This document shows, one piece after another, positions 47,923 to 59,950 of a DNA stretch of 64,000 nucleotides. Each line of letters opens with the position of its first letter. Within the stretch, counting starts at the first letter, position 1. A program made the position numbers and the translations under genes. The DNA is from Takakia lepidozioides (lineage: Eukaryota; Streptophyta; Takakiopsida; Takakiales; Takakiaceae), in contig CM060732.1 of assembly GCA_030704615.1 (NCBI GenBank), forward strand, positions 78,163,053 to 78,227,052, read 5' to 3'. Under the pieces are notes generated by a model that saw nothing but the letters and a program-made list of their open reading frames with translations, made no database searches and was not told where the DNA came from.

Positions 47923-49039
47923 TTAGACATCAGCAATGGTCACCTCAACCTCAACACCAGGCTCTATGGTGATTGACGTGATTTGCTTCACCACCTCTGA
48001 AGGGCTGTGCAAATCAATGACGCGCTTGTGCACCCTAAGTTCAAATCCATCCCATGTGTTTGTACCTGCCCCAAGCAGTTGCCTGTTAAGCTTTCCGCAT
48101 CACAACATAGTTACCACAGTTGAACCTATCTAAAGGAGCTAAAACCACCTCTCAAAAATCTAGACAACCTAGAGAAGGGTTCAAATCCATCTCGTGTTTG
48201 CACATGCCCCAAGCAGCTGCCTGTTAAGCTTTCCGCATCACAACATAGTTACCACAGTTGAACCTATCCGAAGGAACTAAAATCACCTGACAAAACTCTA
48301 GGTGATCTAGAAAAGGGAGCCTTTTCGAAAAACTCGAGCTCAAAACGTGGAGAAGAGGTGACAAGATGCACAACACCCATTAAAACTCTTCCTGAAGCCT
48401 TCATGCAGTCAACACCAGCCATACAAGAGCTTCAACGACATGTACTAGTGGCGACCATTCTGCAACAGGCAGTGGCACCCTCAACTGCGTCCACTAAAAT
48501 GAGGGCATGCTTCAATGAACAATACCTTCTCCACATGGAGATTTGCGGGTGGTGATGCGCAAGACCTTGGTGGGCATGCGGACTGGCCCCTTCACTTTCA
48601 GCCGCTTGTCCTTGGCACCCTTGATAAGATCAGCACACACTGCAATTTCCAAGCAGAACGAATTCAGTTTGACAACTGTGCAGTCTCTCTATATGTGTTA
48701 CTCACACCCTCTTTTCTCTCCCTCGCTATCCTTCCCACCTACAGACATCGCTATCCTTTACTATTTACCTATACCGCGTCCAGCATCCAGGTCTATACAA
48801 TTTCTCATACCCAATCCACTCGAGGGGAAAACAAGTCAAAGAGCATTCAGTCTGGACCGTCACTACTGCTACCAAAAAATCATCTATCCTGAGAGAAACT
48901 TAAGCCCCTGGATATGCAGCCTATACACACCTTTCTCCAGGTTTTTAACACTCTTTGAAGAAAGGGTGATGCGTATGCGGTGAACAGTCTCAACCGCCTC
49001 CTCAACTCCAACTTTCCCTGGCTTGATAGGCGCAGCCAT
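47923..49039 (-). CDS. Cytosolic (40S) ribosomal protein uS10 / S20
   Basis: Three exons: 48931-49039 ([20 protein letters not shown]...LEK), 48526-48639 ([20 protein letters not shown] ... SPCGEG) and 47923-48065 ([18 protein letters not shown] ... [12 protein letters not shown] stop). Introns are GT-AG and both junctions are in phase 1, giving 121 residues, the normal length. uS10 is a core protein of the small-subunit head. The family usually has WDRFE where this reads WDGFE; otherwise the motifs KGPVRMPTK and TTRKSPCG are as expected. Intron 2 contains a partial duplicate of exon 3. No open frame over 100 residues follows the gene, so it is easy to miss. Confidence 0.95.
48179..48318 (-). 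repeat. Partial duplicate of uS10 exon 3 start plus intron, within intron 2
   Basis: The segment 48040-48178 (exon 3 start plus 98 bp of intron) is repeated as 48179-48318 with scattered changes. The copied acceptor again reads CATG rather than CAGG, so the duplicate should be skipped. Confidence 0.85.
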
Positions 49040-51979
49040 TCTGACCCACCCACAACAAATTCATGTACGTGCAGAGTAAAACTCTAAAGAACAACAACCT
49101 AATAGAAGACAAAGATAACACCATCTCCAAGGTAAAAACGGAGGCTTTCGGCAAGAAGAAGATAACGACATAGAAAAGATTGAAGACAGGAAAAACTCTC
49201 AAATAACACCAACAATCACTGAATCAAACGAGTATGACTGCAGCCTTGCACTTTAAATATTCAATACAGAGCACAAGCCAATTCCACCCTTCCTTGAATG
49301 CGGTTAGTATCAGCCAAGACTCTCCGCTGACTTCAAGAGTTCCCAAACCTAGTACATGCGAACATAATTCCTGTCCTCTTTACATTGTGGTACCCGAAGA
49401 TCCAGCCAAGAGACATACTTCGCAACCAAATGAGACTCTTACCCGAGCAAAACTTACAACAGAACAATCCTACAAAACAGGGAGCACAGACCTCAAAGAC
49501 GTCGTCAGAAGAGACCGACAAGATACAAGGAAAACGCTGGTGGAGGGGCTCACCTGATAACTTGAAGGATGCTACCCCCGAGACGGACGCCGGCGACAGC
49601 CGACCGCTTGCTGAGGGGCAACAATCTTCAGAGAACGCTAGGAACAACAATGCAATGGCCTTCTCCTCCCATCAGGTTTAGGGTTTTGGGAATCGGTTCT
49701 GATTGTGATGGGTTCTGTTACATGATGGGCTCTGTTTGTAATGGGTCTGTTCACGATAGGTTCTGTTTGTAGTGGGTCTGTTTACAATGGGTTCTATTGT
49801 AATGGGTCTGTTTAAAATGGGTTCTGTATGGATCTATTATCGCTGAGTTCTGTTTGTTATGGGTCCACTTACACTGGGTTCTGCTTGTAATGGGTCTGTG
49901 TACCATGAATTCTGTTTGTAATGGGTCTGTTTACGATGCGTTGGATCCCACTAGTGTGTTTTTAAACAACAACAGAGGAGAAGATGCAATTGATGAGTTG
50001 ATGGGTTTCTCAAATTTCTCTGATTTTCTCTGCGTTTCCAGTGATCTCTCTCTCACTCCGTCTCCCAAGAGAGACAAGCATGTAAGCCTACACACAGACG
50101 TAAATGGCATGGGGAGCAGCAGGTGGTGTATCTCAACTAACTGAATGCGAGCCATTCACTACGCTACCTCTCCAACGTCTCCAGGCTCTGAACAGATCTG
50201 CTGGAAGAGTGGCTGCTCCGTTCCTCGCCTCAGGTCTCCTGTCTTTCTCATTTCTTGAGAGCGTATTCGGATTGTTTAATTCATTAGTCATCATAAACTG
50301 CAAGCACAAAGCAAGGCATTTGCTCCATTCCGCGCCAATCTCTCAAGATAGACTCGTTATTTCACGGATAGTTATTTCATGGAGTGCAGAGACACACAAA
50401 ATTGGTGATGGTTCTACAGCTAGTAAGTTGTCACGCGATTCAGGTAGAACAGCATAAGATGTAGATGCGACTTTAAAATTCGGCAGCCGCCCTAGTGAGA
50501 CTTCAAACCAATGGCTTTCAATTGGAAAGAGAACAGAGATCCTGTCTCAGCCATAAGCATTTTTGTTCGGTTTCAGCTCATTGAAGCTCTTGCATGGTGG
50601 GAAGAATAGTATTCCTGATAGCAGTAATTTACCGTGATTGCTGTCGTGGAAGTCAGTACAAGTTTGCTTGAAACCAACTGTCTACAGCTTTAGATGAACT
50701 GCAGGTTTGATTGTGCATGACTAAAACTTCATTGTTCACTTTGGGCTGGGATAAACATATGGTAGAACACAGGAGTTGTTTCCAGCACTGCTGCTTTACT
50801 ATTGATCATCAGGCCATAGCCAGGAGTGGGCTGAGTATTCATACTGCTCCTGAACGATTTTCAAGAAACTTGACATAATCAGTTCATCATCTGGGGAGTT
50901 TTGGTATGTCATACATGCCTCATACCCCAGTGAGTTAGCAAACAAGTACAGTGTAAGCTTTGGGATGAATTCTCTCAGTACTAAGTATCGTTGAAGCTCA
51001 ACCATATAACCGTGATTATCACAGTGTGTAGACCAGTGGCACGCACCAGCATCTTTCTCCTGAAAATACTTCCACATGCCATTACTGAGCAATACTAGTG
51101 ATTTACTCCTTCTGTACAGGCAGTGTTTCAAAAGTGATGGTCATGACCTACCTCATCGAACTAGGAGCAATGCAAGCTTCAGTTTAAGTCTCATGGCAAC
51201 TCCTTGCCAGCATTCTTGAATAAGACCTGGACAACTACGATGTCCTACGGATCTATGTTTAAGTGGTATTTGCATGCAGGCCTAGCAATGAGCAAGGAAC
51301 ACCTCTGGCATGAGTTGTCCTTGGGATGGTTCACAGTGGTGGGTCAACAGGTTTGATAAGGTGAGGCTATCTTCCTTTAAGAGGGGGGAACGTGTCTCAA
51401 GAAGGCTTATGGACCTTGCATGGTGATGTTTTGTAGTGTGCTTTGTATGTCCAGTTGCTTGAATTAACAATGATTTCACTCTTCTTTGGGGGCAGCAGCA
51501 GATGATATCAAAATCCATTTTTTGGGTTGCTAGTGGTAGTTCCCCTTAACTCAGGGATGCTTGAGGCTTTGATAGTTGCAGCCTGGGTACAGTTGAGGTG
51601 TAAGCTATGGCTGCTCAGCGGCCCCCTGGTGGTTCTCACAGAAAAGTTCAAGATCGCCAGACTACGGACATAAAGCTCACAAATCAGGTTCATTGGATTG
51701 GGAATTGGTCGATCCCTAGTCAGGAAAGCAGAGCTGTCCACTATGTTACAACGTCAAGGACAAACCACTGTCAATATACACCATGGAGCTTCAGGGAGAG
51801 AACACAGTAGGTAATGTTTTGATGGCTCCAACTCCAATTGGAACTGTTTTTCCAAATATGTGATAACAGCAGTGTTGTACATATTAAATATGTAGCAAGC
51901 AGCTTGTCCTCATTCATAGATACATTGTGTATCTAGGAGCTTCTAGAGATAGACTATGGTTAAGTAAGAGTTTTAATTT
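49040..51979. other. Intergenic region between uS10 and the PPR gene
   Basis: The left part holds the uS10 promoter. 49690-49940 is a degenerate short tandem repeat. A 110-residue minus-strand frame (50799-51131) matches nothing I know. The stretch 51601-51810 may be an untranslated leader exon of the PPR gene, ending at a GTAATG donor. Confidence 0.45.
49690..49940 (+). repeat. Degenerate tandem repeat, TGGGTCTGTTTAC / TGGGTTCTGTTTGTAA
   Basis: Alternating words ATGGGTCTGTTTAC and ATGGGTTCTGTTTGTA recur every 17-20 bases, so a double unit is about 36-40 bases, over some 250 bp. Many point changes are present. Confidence 0.8.
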
Positions 51980-53998
51980 ATGCAGGATGGCAGGGCTGAA
52001 TCAGGCCAGTGGTTTGAATCAAGCACTTCCACAATGACCACTCCTTCTGAAAGAGTAAGCGAGGGAGTCAAGAAGAGCTCTTCTGGCAATTCTGGGGATG
52101 TGATGGCATTATGTAAGGCTGGACAACTGAAAAATGCACTGCATGCTTTGAACCAACGAGGCATTTCAGCAGCAGACTACAAGAGTTATATCTCTCTCTT
52201 GCAGGAGTGCATAAAAATGAAAGACTTAGATATGGGTAAGCAGGTGCATTCCCACATCATGAAAAGTGGAGCAAAGCCAAGCATCTTTTTATCCAACACC
52301 CTCGTCAACATGTATTCTAAATGCGGGAGCTTGTTTGATGCACGCCAAGTATTTGACAAAATGCCTGATCGAGATGTATTTACCTGGACTATGATGATGG
52401 CTGGGTGTGCTAAGCATGGCCGTAGTACAGATGCTTTGGAGATGTATGAGCAAATGGTATGGGAAGGGGTGACACCCAACAGGGTTACATTCATCTGTGC
52501 TCTCAAGGCGTGTGCCAGCCTGGCAGCCCTGGAAAAGGGCAAAGTGGTTCACGCTGACATTATCAAAGCTGGTATCGCAGCAGATACTATTCTAGAGACT
52601 GCCCTTGTCGACATGTATGCCAAAGCTGGGAGCATAAATGATGCTCGTCAAGTGTTTGATAAAATGGCTAAACGGAACGTGGTTTCATGGAATGCAATAA
52701 TAGCAGGTTATGCAAAATGTGGGAGCTTGAAGGATGCGCATCTGCTGTTCGACAGTATGGCTCACCGAGATGTTGTCTCATGGAACACAATGATTGGAGG
52801 ATATGCTCAACATGGGTGTGTTAGGGAGGCCTTTGAGATCTACGAGCAAATGATACGGGAAGGGGTGATGCCAGACAAGGTCACCTTCACTTCCATTCTC
52901 AATGTTTGTGGCAGCCAGGCATCCCTGCAAAAGGGCAAAGAGGTCCATGCTGACATCACCAAAGCAGGAGTTGTTCCAGATATAATTCTCCAGAATACAC
53001 TTGTCGACATGTATGCCAAATGTGGGAGCATGAAGGATGCACGTCAACTCTTTGAAAATATGACTAAAGGAAATGTCATCACGTGGAACACAATGATTGC
53101 AGGTTATGCTCAGCATGGGTGTGGAAGGGAGGCCCTGCAATTATATGGACAAATGCATCAGGAAGGCTTGAAGCCAGACAGTATCACCTTTATATCTCTT
53201 CTTTCTGCATGTAGCCATGTGGGTTTAGTGGATGAAGGCCGTCGCTACTTTGATTCCATCAGTTGTGATCATGGCCTGACACCTACCCTGGAGCATTTTG
53301 TTTGCATGGTGGACATTCTTGGACGTGCAGGACTACTGGATGAGGCAGAGGACTTCATTAACAGACTTCCAATTGAACCAAGTGCTGTTGTGTGGAAAGC
53401 TTTGCTTAGTGCCTGCAGAATTCATGGCAATGCGGAGGTAGCAGAACGTGCAGCAAATTGCATTCTCAAGTGGGCTCCACACGATGCCGCAACTTATGTG
53501 TTGCTGTCAAACATTTACGCTTCGGCTGGCAGGTGGGGCGATCAAGCAAAGATAAGAAAAATGATGGAGGACAGAGGTGCCAAAAAGGAGACGGGGTGCA
53601 GCTGCATTGAAGTGGACAACCAGGTCCATGTGTTTGTTGTGGAAGACACATCACATCCAGGAATTGAGGAAATCCATGCCGAGCTGAAGAGATTGGCTGA
53701 ATGGATGCAGGATGCTGGGTACTTGCCTGACACAAGCTTTGTTTTGCATGATCTTGAAGAGGAGATGAAGGCATTTTCTCTGTGCTACCACAGTGAGAGG
53801 TTGGCCATTGCGTTTGGGCTGATAAGCACGCCCCCCGGGACCATTCTCCGGGTAATCAAGAACCTCCGAGTGTGTGGTGACTGCCACACCGCCACCAAGT
53901 TTATCTCAAAGATTGTTGGGCGAGATGTTGTTGTACGGGATGTCAACCGCTTTCACCACTTCCAAGATGGGGTTTGTTCTTGTGGGGATTACTGGTGA
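51980..53998 (+). CDS. PLS-class pentatricopeptide repeat protein with E and DYW domains
   Basis: An uninterrupted frame of 672 residues. PPR units of the P, L and S types run from about residue 66 to 500, for example NTLVNMYSKCGSLFDARQVF, VVSWNAIIAGYAKCGSLKDA and TWNTMIAGYAQHGC. E/E+ sequence follows, then a DYW cytidine-deaminase-like domain (about 578-672). Its zinc and active-site residues are HSE at 603-605 and CxxCH at 631-635, with the C-terminal triplet DYW. Such proteins bind organelle RNA one base per repeat and edit C to U. The canonical ending suggests C-to-U rather than the reverse-editing variants of ferns. The first ATG lies inside an acceptor-like ATGCAG; if an intron ends at 51985, translation would start at ATG 52034. 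A transit peptide is not obvious. Confidence 0.95.
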   Translation: MQDGRAESGQWFESSTSTMTTPSERVSEGVKKSSSGNSGDVMALCKAGQLKNALHALNQRGISAADYKSYISLLQECIKMKDLDMGKQVHSHIMKSGAKPSIFLSNTLVNMYSKCGSLFDARQVFDKMPDRDVFTWTMMMAGCAKHGRSTDALEMYEQMVWEGVTPNRVTFICALKACASLAALEKGKVVHADIIKAGIAADTILETALVDMYAKAGSINDARQVFDKMAKRNVVSWNAIIAGYAKCGSLKDAHLLFDSMAHRDVVSWNTMIGGYAQHGCVREAFEIYEQMIREGVMPDKVTFTSILNVCGSQASLQKGKEVHADITKAGVVPDIILQNTLVDMYAKCGSMKDARQLFENMTKGNVITWNTMIAGYAQHGCGREALQLYGQMHQEGLKPDSITFISLLSACSHVGLVDEGRRYFDSISCDHGLTPTLEHFVCMVDILGRAGLLDEAEDFINRLPIEPSAVVWKALLSACRIHGNAEVAERAANCILKWAPHDAATYVLLSNIYASAGRWGDQAKIRKMMEDRGAKKETGCSCIEVDNQVHVFVVEDTSHPGIEEIHAELKRLAEWMQDAGYLPDTSFVLHDLEEEMKAFSLCYHSERLAIAFGLISTPPGTILRVIKNLRVCGDCHTATKFISKIVGRDVVVRDVNRFHHFQDGVCSCGDYW

Positions 53999-56900
53999 AA
54001 CAAACTGATAGCAACTAACTCAGATCATTGAACAGGAGCGGTGAAGTCCCAGAAGGGAATTGAGATTTTGCCATGCCTATAGCAGCCTGTAGAAGGAGAC
54101 GAGGGTCTTCTCTCTCCATCTCAGATGAACCTGAGGAGGATGAACGGTGGGTGATTCCATGAATGCGCTAGTGCATGTACTGAAGGTATCCATCCTTCCA
54201 TCTGTCTGGTGGATTTTGCTATGCTCAATTGTTTTTAAGTTGAGAAGAGGCAGAGGCTCCTGTGTAGACTGTCTAGAGATTGACAAGGATCCATGTTCTG
54301 GACTTGCAGAGGGGATGACAGATGGGAAACATCAAGACCTGACTTTCGTAGGGTTGTCACTGAAACCAGAGAGAGGGGAGTGGTGGGACAAGGTAAGTTG
54401 TAGTAGTCTCCCATGATTGCACGGGTTTCATTACTCGGCTTTTCCCGCGTGTAATGTTGGTGGCACATTTTTCTCTTTTGCAAGCTTCATTATGCCTTTT
54501 CAGGGTTGCCTGGAGCAGATGCCATTAGTGGGATCAGAAAATGTTGATGTATTGAGCATATTACCTGCCAGCAAAACTAGTTGTTCTCCTCTTTGTAGTT
54601 TGTAGCTCACATGTCATGGATATTGTTATTGGCTACAGGCAAGTGTTACAGTCTCCCAAATTTACGCATTGGAATCCATGAGCCACTTGTAGATGCAGAA
54701 GGTCAGCAGACTCCTCAATGCTGAGATTTAAGGTGCTCCTCAGTTTCTCCATGACAGTATCCCATACTTCAATATCAGGTTGTTGTTGAGGTCTAGTGGC
54801 AGACTTGGGTTTGTGCTATATCGGTCCTTGGAGAGGCCACTCACCAAATGAAGTGTGTATAATCCAAGATTGCTTCCGTGCTTCTGGAAAACTGGTATTT
54901 GGTAAGTACAAAGATCTGTAAAATGGTATACCCTTGAATTTGAGCATAATATTATGTGTGATAATACCCACTATCGGGAGCTAATGAAGTCACTGGGGAG
55001 TGGTGGCAGCTTGTCACTGCCACACATGGTGAAGTTCATAGTCTGAACCTTTGTGATTGATAGCACAACGTTAAGACTTCACTCTCTCTTGTTGGGCTAG
55101 TTTAAGTTCGAACTCGGACTGGTACACTATCGGTTTGCATTTCTCTTTGTCTGTATGGAGTTGTTACTATGCTACTAACATAGATGATAATCCTGCTTCT
55201 ATTTGTATATTGTATGACTTCCTTTTGGAGTCGCCAGAATTGAAATTGAATCTCATTTTCCAAAACAAGCAGGTATGTTTCACTAAGTATGGGGGGATGG
55301 CAGAATAGCTGGTGGGATGAGCTTATTGTGAGTTTGGTGATGGGACTGTAGGTGAAGGAGATATCGCACCATAATGCAAACTTGAAATGGTACATGCATA
55401 AAATACAGAATAGCCATTGGAAAGAACTGCTCAGAGACTGATAATGAGTAAGAGGTGAAGAAGTATGGCCTTACCAATGCTGTGATATCTACTCCCCTAA
55501 GAACCGTTCACCTGCCCCTGTCACTTGAGCCATCCATAGTCAGAATCTTGCATTCATCTGCATTGCCCTCTCCATATACCATGTGAGAATAGTAGGTCAG
55601 GAGGTAAGGCAAGAACAGATCTTATTCAAGCTGGCATGGGGCCTTTACAAAATGTATAACTGGTAGCAGATGGACTGTGTCATTGAAGGTGGTGGGCGTT
55701 TGAGCTTCTTTATCCCATTTGTTGAGCAACCCGCACTCGCCGGATGCGCATTGTGTGCCTGAGATTTAAGAGCTGGTTGTGGAGCACTTCTCCCAAGGCC
55801 AAGTGGTCTATGTCTGGGTAGTTGGCAGGATGAGCAAGTAAGATGTATGCAGAGCCACTGCTGCTGCTGTGTTGATTGACTTTAACATTCCACGTGATTC
55901 CAAATGGACTAGGTGGTACCAAATTTCATGAAACCAAGGAAGGATTGTATTCATTAGAGATTTGAGAATGGAGTCAAGTGTATTGTGATGTGCTTGCTCG
56001 AACCCAAGCATGAAAAGGAGGCAACTGGGTCACAAAGCCCCCCAGCTCTTGCCGCTGTTTTTGCAGAGTTCATGCCAGGAACTGCATTGGTACTAACCAG
56101 ATCACAATTTGGAATACCTGGAGACATGGTTGACATGGTACACAACAAACCCAGCAATAAATGATTTTTCTCTCCGCTACAAAATCTCTGGAACCGTCAT
56201 CGTTGCACAAAGTTGTCAGTCTCTCTTTCACGCACTAAAGATAAGGGAAAATATTGTTGCCGCTGTGAGACCAACCATACCTTACTCATCACCTTTTGAT
56301 GCAACCAATGCACTTGCAATTTCCCTCTTTCTGCGTAAGTGAGGAGAGCGTAGGAAAGAGGCGGAGACCCTCAACACACAGTGGTCCTTTGAGGGAGATT
56401 GCCTGAGCTACTGCTGGCTTGCTAGGGTGATTGATTTCTTGCTAGGCTTGTGCTTATCTTGATTCCGTATCGTTTGCAAATGCTTGTGTACTCGTTTTGT
56501 CATTTTCCTGCTTTCCTTAAAAATATCTGCAGCGATTGAAGCTCATATTATCTTGGACTAGTGATTATCCCTGCACCGAAATATGCGTTTGCAGATGCAG
56601 CTTGGGACAAATTGATGATGCGCCCACCCCCACCATCCATCTCCAAGCGAATTGCAACAAATCCATCTTCCTCATCTTCCTAAGACAAAGTGTCACTCCC
56701 TCTGCTATCTATTGGTGTGAATCTGGACCAGTTTCTTGGTGGGAGAGAAATTTGGAACCCTTCAAGCACCTTTCCTTTTAAGGAATGCTTGGGGGTAGAT
56801 GTATAACATCATCTGAGGTTTTATGAGCTGGATTTGCTTGAATACCACTCCATGAACTCAAAGCCAATATATAATTTGAACTCTCAATGTTATTGATAAG

Positions 56901-59326
56901 GCTGCAACTCTATCCTTCCCAACCCATGCACCTGTATGAGACGCAGAGCCGGTCGTGTTTGGAAGAAAATTCCAGACTCTTGGATTTTGTGGCCAAATGA
57001 ACATGGCATATAGTTGAAAGCAATTGGAGACCCGAGCATACAAACAGGTCTTTAAACCATCTCAGTAGTTTGTACCCAGTAAGACTTACTAGGCAGCAGC
57101 TCATGGAACTTCGTGTTAAGCAGACGAGGGAAAACAGGGAATCTTGCAACTAAGCTGCATTTTCACAACTGGTCCTACACCCAATCAGTTGTATGCAACT
57201 ATATCCGCTCTCTTGATCTGCAGCACATGTTTCTCTGGGATCCCTCAAGAACACGGAGGTGTTTTTATAGGAAGACGGGAGATTGTGCACAGATTGCGTT
57301 GCAGTATCCATCTAAAGGCAACCTGATTTGTTGAGATGTAACCTCCAACGTCTCTATACACTGTAAAGAGAGGAGGCGACAGAGGACAACATTGCTTCAC
57401 CCTACACTGCTTCAACGAACACTCCTGTCACAATTTGAGTTTCTTATATTAATGAAACTTAAGTTCCAAAGGTACTGTGACAAACTTCTTACATAGTGAG
57501 ACGTATCCTCTAATTATCACGTCTAGGAGACTGGCGTCTCATATCCTCTAATTATCACCCCCTCATGTCTAAGAGAGTGGGTACACTCACTTCCAAGGTG
57601 GAGAAACGTTCGTATGCCAGTACTTGGAACAATATAGAACAAACCGATTGTGCATACCACACAAGTTGAGGTGAAGGACAGGACAGTGTGTACGATGCTC
57701 TAAAAAAGATGGGTCCTAAGCACGAAAGAGATGTCTTACCTTTCTTTCAGAGTCTCATGTACAGGTACCACACTAGAAAGCACGGAAGCAACATTCAGGT
57801 CTGTGCATTCAAATGTTGATCATTACTTCAAAGTCGCCACTCATTTTGTGCAGCGCACATCCCATCCTTTCCACAGTGTCGCGAGTTCCCAAACTTGGAG
57901 CAAGAAGGTGCTAGACAAAAGCCCATCGAGTTAGTAAACAATCATACTCCTAAGGAACATTTGGACTGGAGCTTCTTTTTGCTCCTGCAGCTAGTACTGT
58001 TTAGTTCTATCAGTGATTCCATGAACCAAGGCCAGCATGTTAAGGTTAATACCTCTAGGGATGATTGATGCCATTACAATTTTCAAGTTATGGATCGTTG
58101 GCACTAGTTGTGCATTATGGCTGTATGGGTTTTCGTTACACCATTCTTTACTAGCACCAGCAGCAACGTACCCACTGTAATATAGTACCATGACAGTCAC
58201 AATTTTGAACGCAAATGATGTTCAATTCCTTTTCATCTCACTGACTGGCACAATCCCCTGTCGAACCGAGGACCCATACACTTGAGATGAATCCTCGTCA
58301 CATGGATGGCATGGATAAAGTACTTACAGCCAACAGTTTAGAGAGTGAAGGGCGGCGTACAGTAGTGCTAAATCGCTCGTGCTCTGCTCTCACCTGCCAT
58401 CCACTTGACCTGCCCATGGAAAGTGTGTACATTCGAGGACATTGTAGATTCTCAACCCTTCCGAGCTGACGGGCAATTTGGATGTACAGATCATGCAGCT
58501 CCCACCCTGGCAACGCTGGATTCAATGGTGGAACCTCCTGCTGCCACATACGAACTTACCCACCCGTTACTAAGGTAGGTCCTAGACTACTGCCTGGAAA
58601 TCCGAAATCCGTGGAGCTTGCTGCGTGTGGTAGCGTTGTTCTGTTTTTGCTGACATTGGCCTAGTCTCCGTACCATCACTATGCTACAATCCTCGCCAAG
58701 GACTTCCACGTCGCTTGTGGTAAGGCCCTTCTAGGGTACATTTCCCTTTCATTTCACTTGCCAGGAAAGACCCAACACCCAAAACATGCATGCACATATA
58801 TTCTAAGATGTGATTTGTGTAAGGGTCTTCACTAGCTTCCGTAGCTACAAACCTCTACTTAGGTGTGCCATAGAGCTGGGCCTTCTAAGTTTGGGTGGTG
58901 CAACATTTTCATTAACTTATTACTGCTCTCAACCAGGATGTTGGTCGGCTGCCCTCACAAAGAAATTATATGGTTGTACCAATGATTAGTAATCAGGCTC
59001 AGACTTAACAGGAGTGTGAGTCGTGGATCCAACACACTGCTATCTTGAATCCATGAATCTGCATGCTCATTTCAATGTATGCTAACAGAGGGTAGATGGG
59101 TGGCCAGCAACTGCAAAGCTCGCAGAGGAAGAAGCTGCAAGCACGCTCTCCCGAGGCTCTCCCACAACGAGCCACGGTCGGATGATTCAGGGATTCATGT
59201 ACAGCCACCAGGCTAGGTCAATTCATCCCTGCACAAAATCTTCTCTAGAGCAGATATGGTTCTCTTGTACCTTGGACTAGATCTAGAGCCCATCTATAGA
59301 TGTCAAGTTCTTAGCCCGTCAGGTGC
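53999..59326. other. Long intergenic stretch without a convincing gene
   Basis: PPR 3' region, then about 5 kb with only short, overlapping open frames on both strands. A small direct repeat, ATCCTCTAATTATCAC, lies at about 57507 and 57542. Frames near 55700-56160 and 58290-58550 were inspected and matched no family I know. Confidence 0.45.
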
Positions 59327-59950
59327 GTGCGTCAACAGTGGATCATGAGTCATAACAGGTCTTATCAAATGTGGAAGAAAGCTTCGAGCTTCCCGCAGGA
59401 TTGGTTCATCTTCTTGTATACTAATGTCCAGAACGAACAGTTGCGAGGACATGTGCAGTTCTGGGTATATCATGTATCTGGAAAAACAGTACAACTCTCC
59501 ACGGACAACATCTTGTCAAATGTTCTTGGCACCCGGCAAAGAATTCGGATTCAACTAGTTAGTGTTGATTTCATTTCGATGCGTTTGGCTGACGATGTCA
59601 TCGCAGAAAATAATACCTGTGTGTGATTGCAATGATCTTCTAGGGTACAATAAACCTCTGGGGCGCCGATTTGGGGCTGAAGTAGGAGGCCTCGTGTGTC
59701 GGTGGAGGTCGATACGGCGCAGGTCACCTCTCTTGTCGTGGGGAACCTGCTCACTAAGGAATGGAAGGAGTTGCCTCATACTATCTTGAATTCGAAGGCC
59801 CGAAGGCTCAAAATTAACAGGGTCCAGTTCAATGGATGCCAGGACCAAGACATACAAGATAACTATTGCTTGGAACATATAGCGTATCTGCAGGACCTCA
59901 TTTACGAGCTCTTGCAGACCATGGAGCTGTATGATGCAGGATTGGATTAG
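59327..59950 (+). pseudogene. Possible F-box/kelch-type protein remnant
   Basis: Two adjoining frames (59327-59626 and about 59690-59950). The first contains MWKKASSFPQDWFIFLY and the second LVVGNLLTKEWKELPH. These look like the W...LP..W and NPLT..W..LPP parts of plant F-box-associated domains, in the expected order. A TGA and frame change near 59624 separate them, and no F-box is visible upstream. The similarity is weak and judged by eye. Confidence 0.3.

Noticed and set aside
55700-56160. Minus-strand frames with long open stretches
   Set aside because: No family recognised, and several frame changes would be needed. Not enough to call a gene or a relic.
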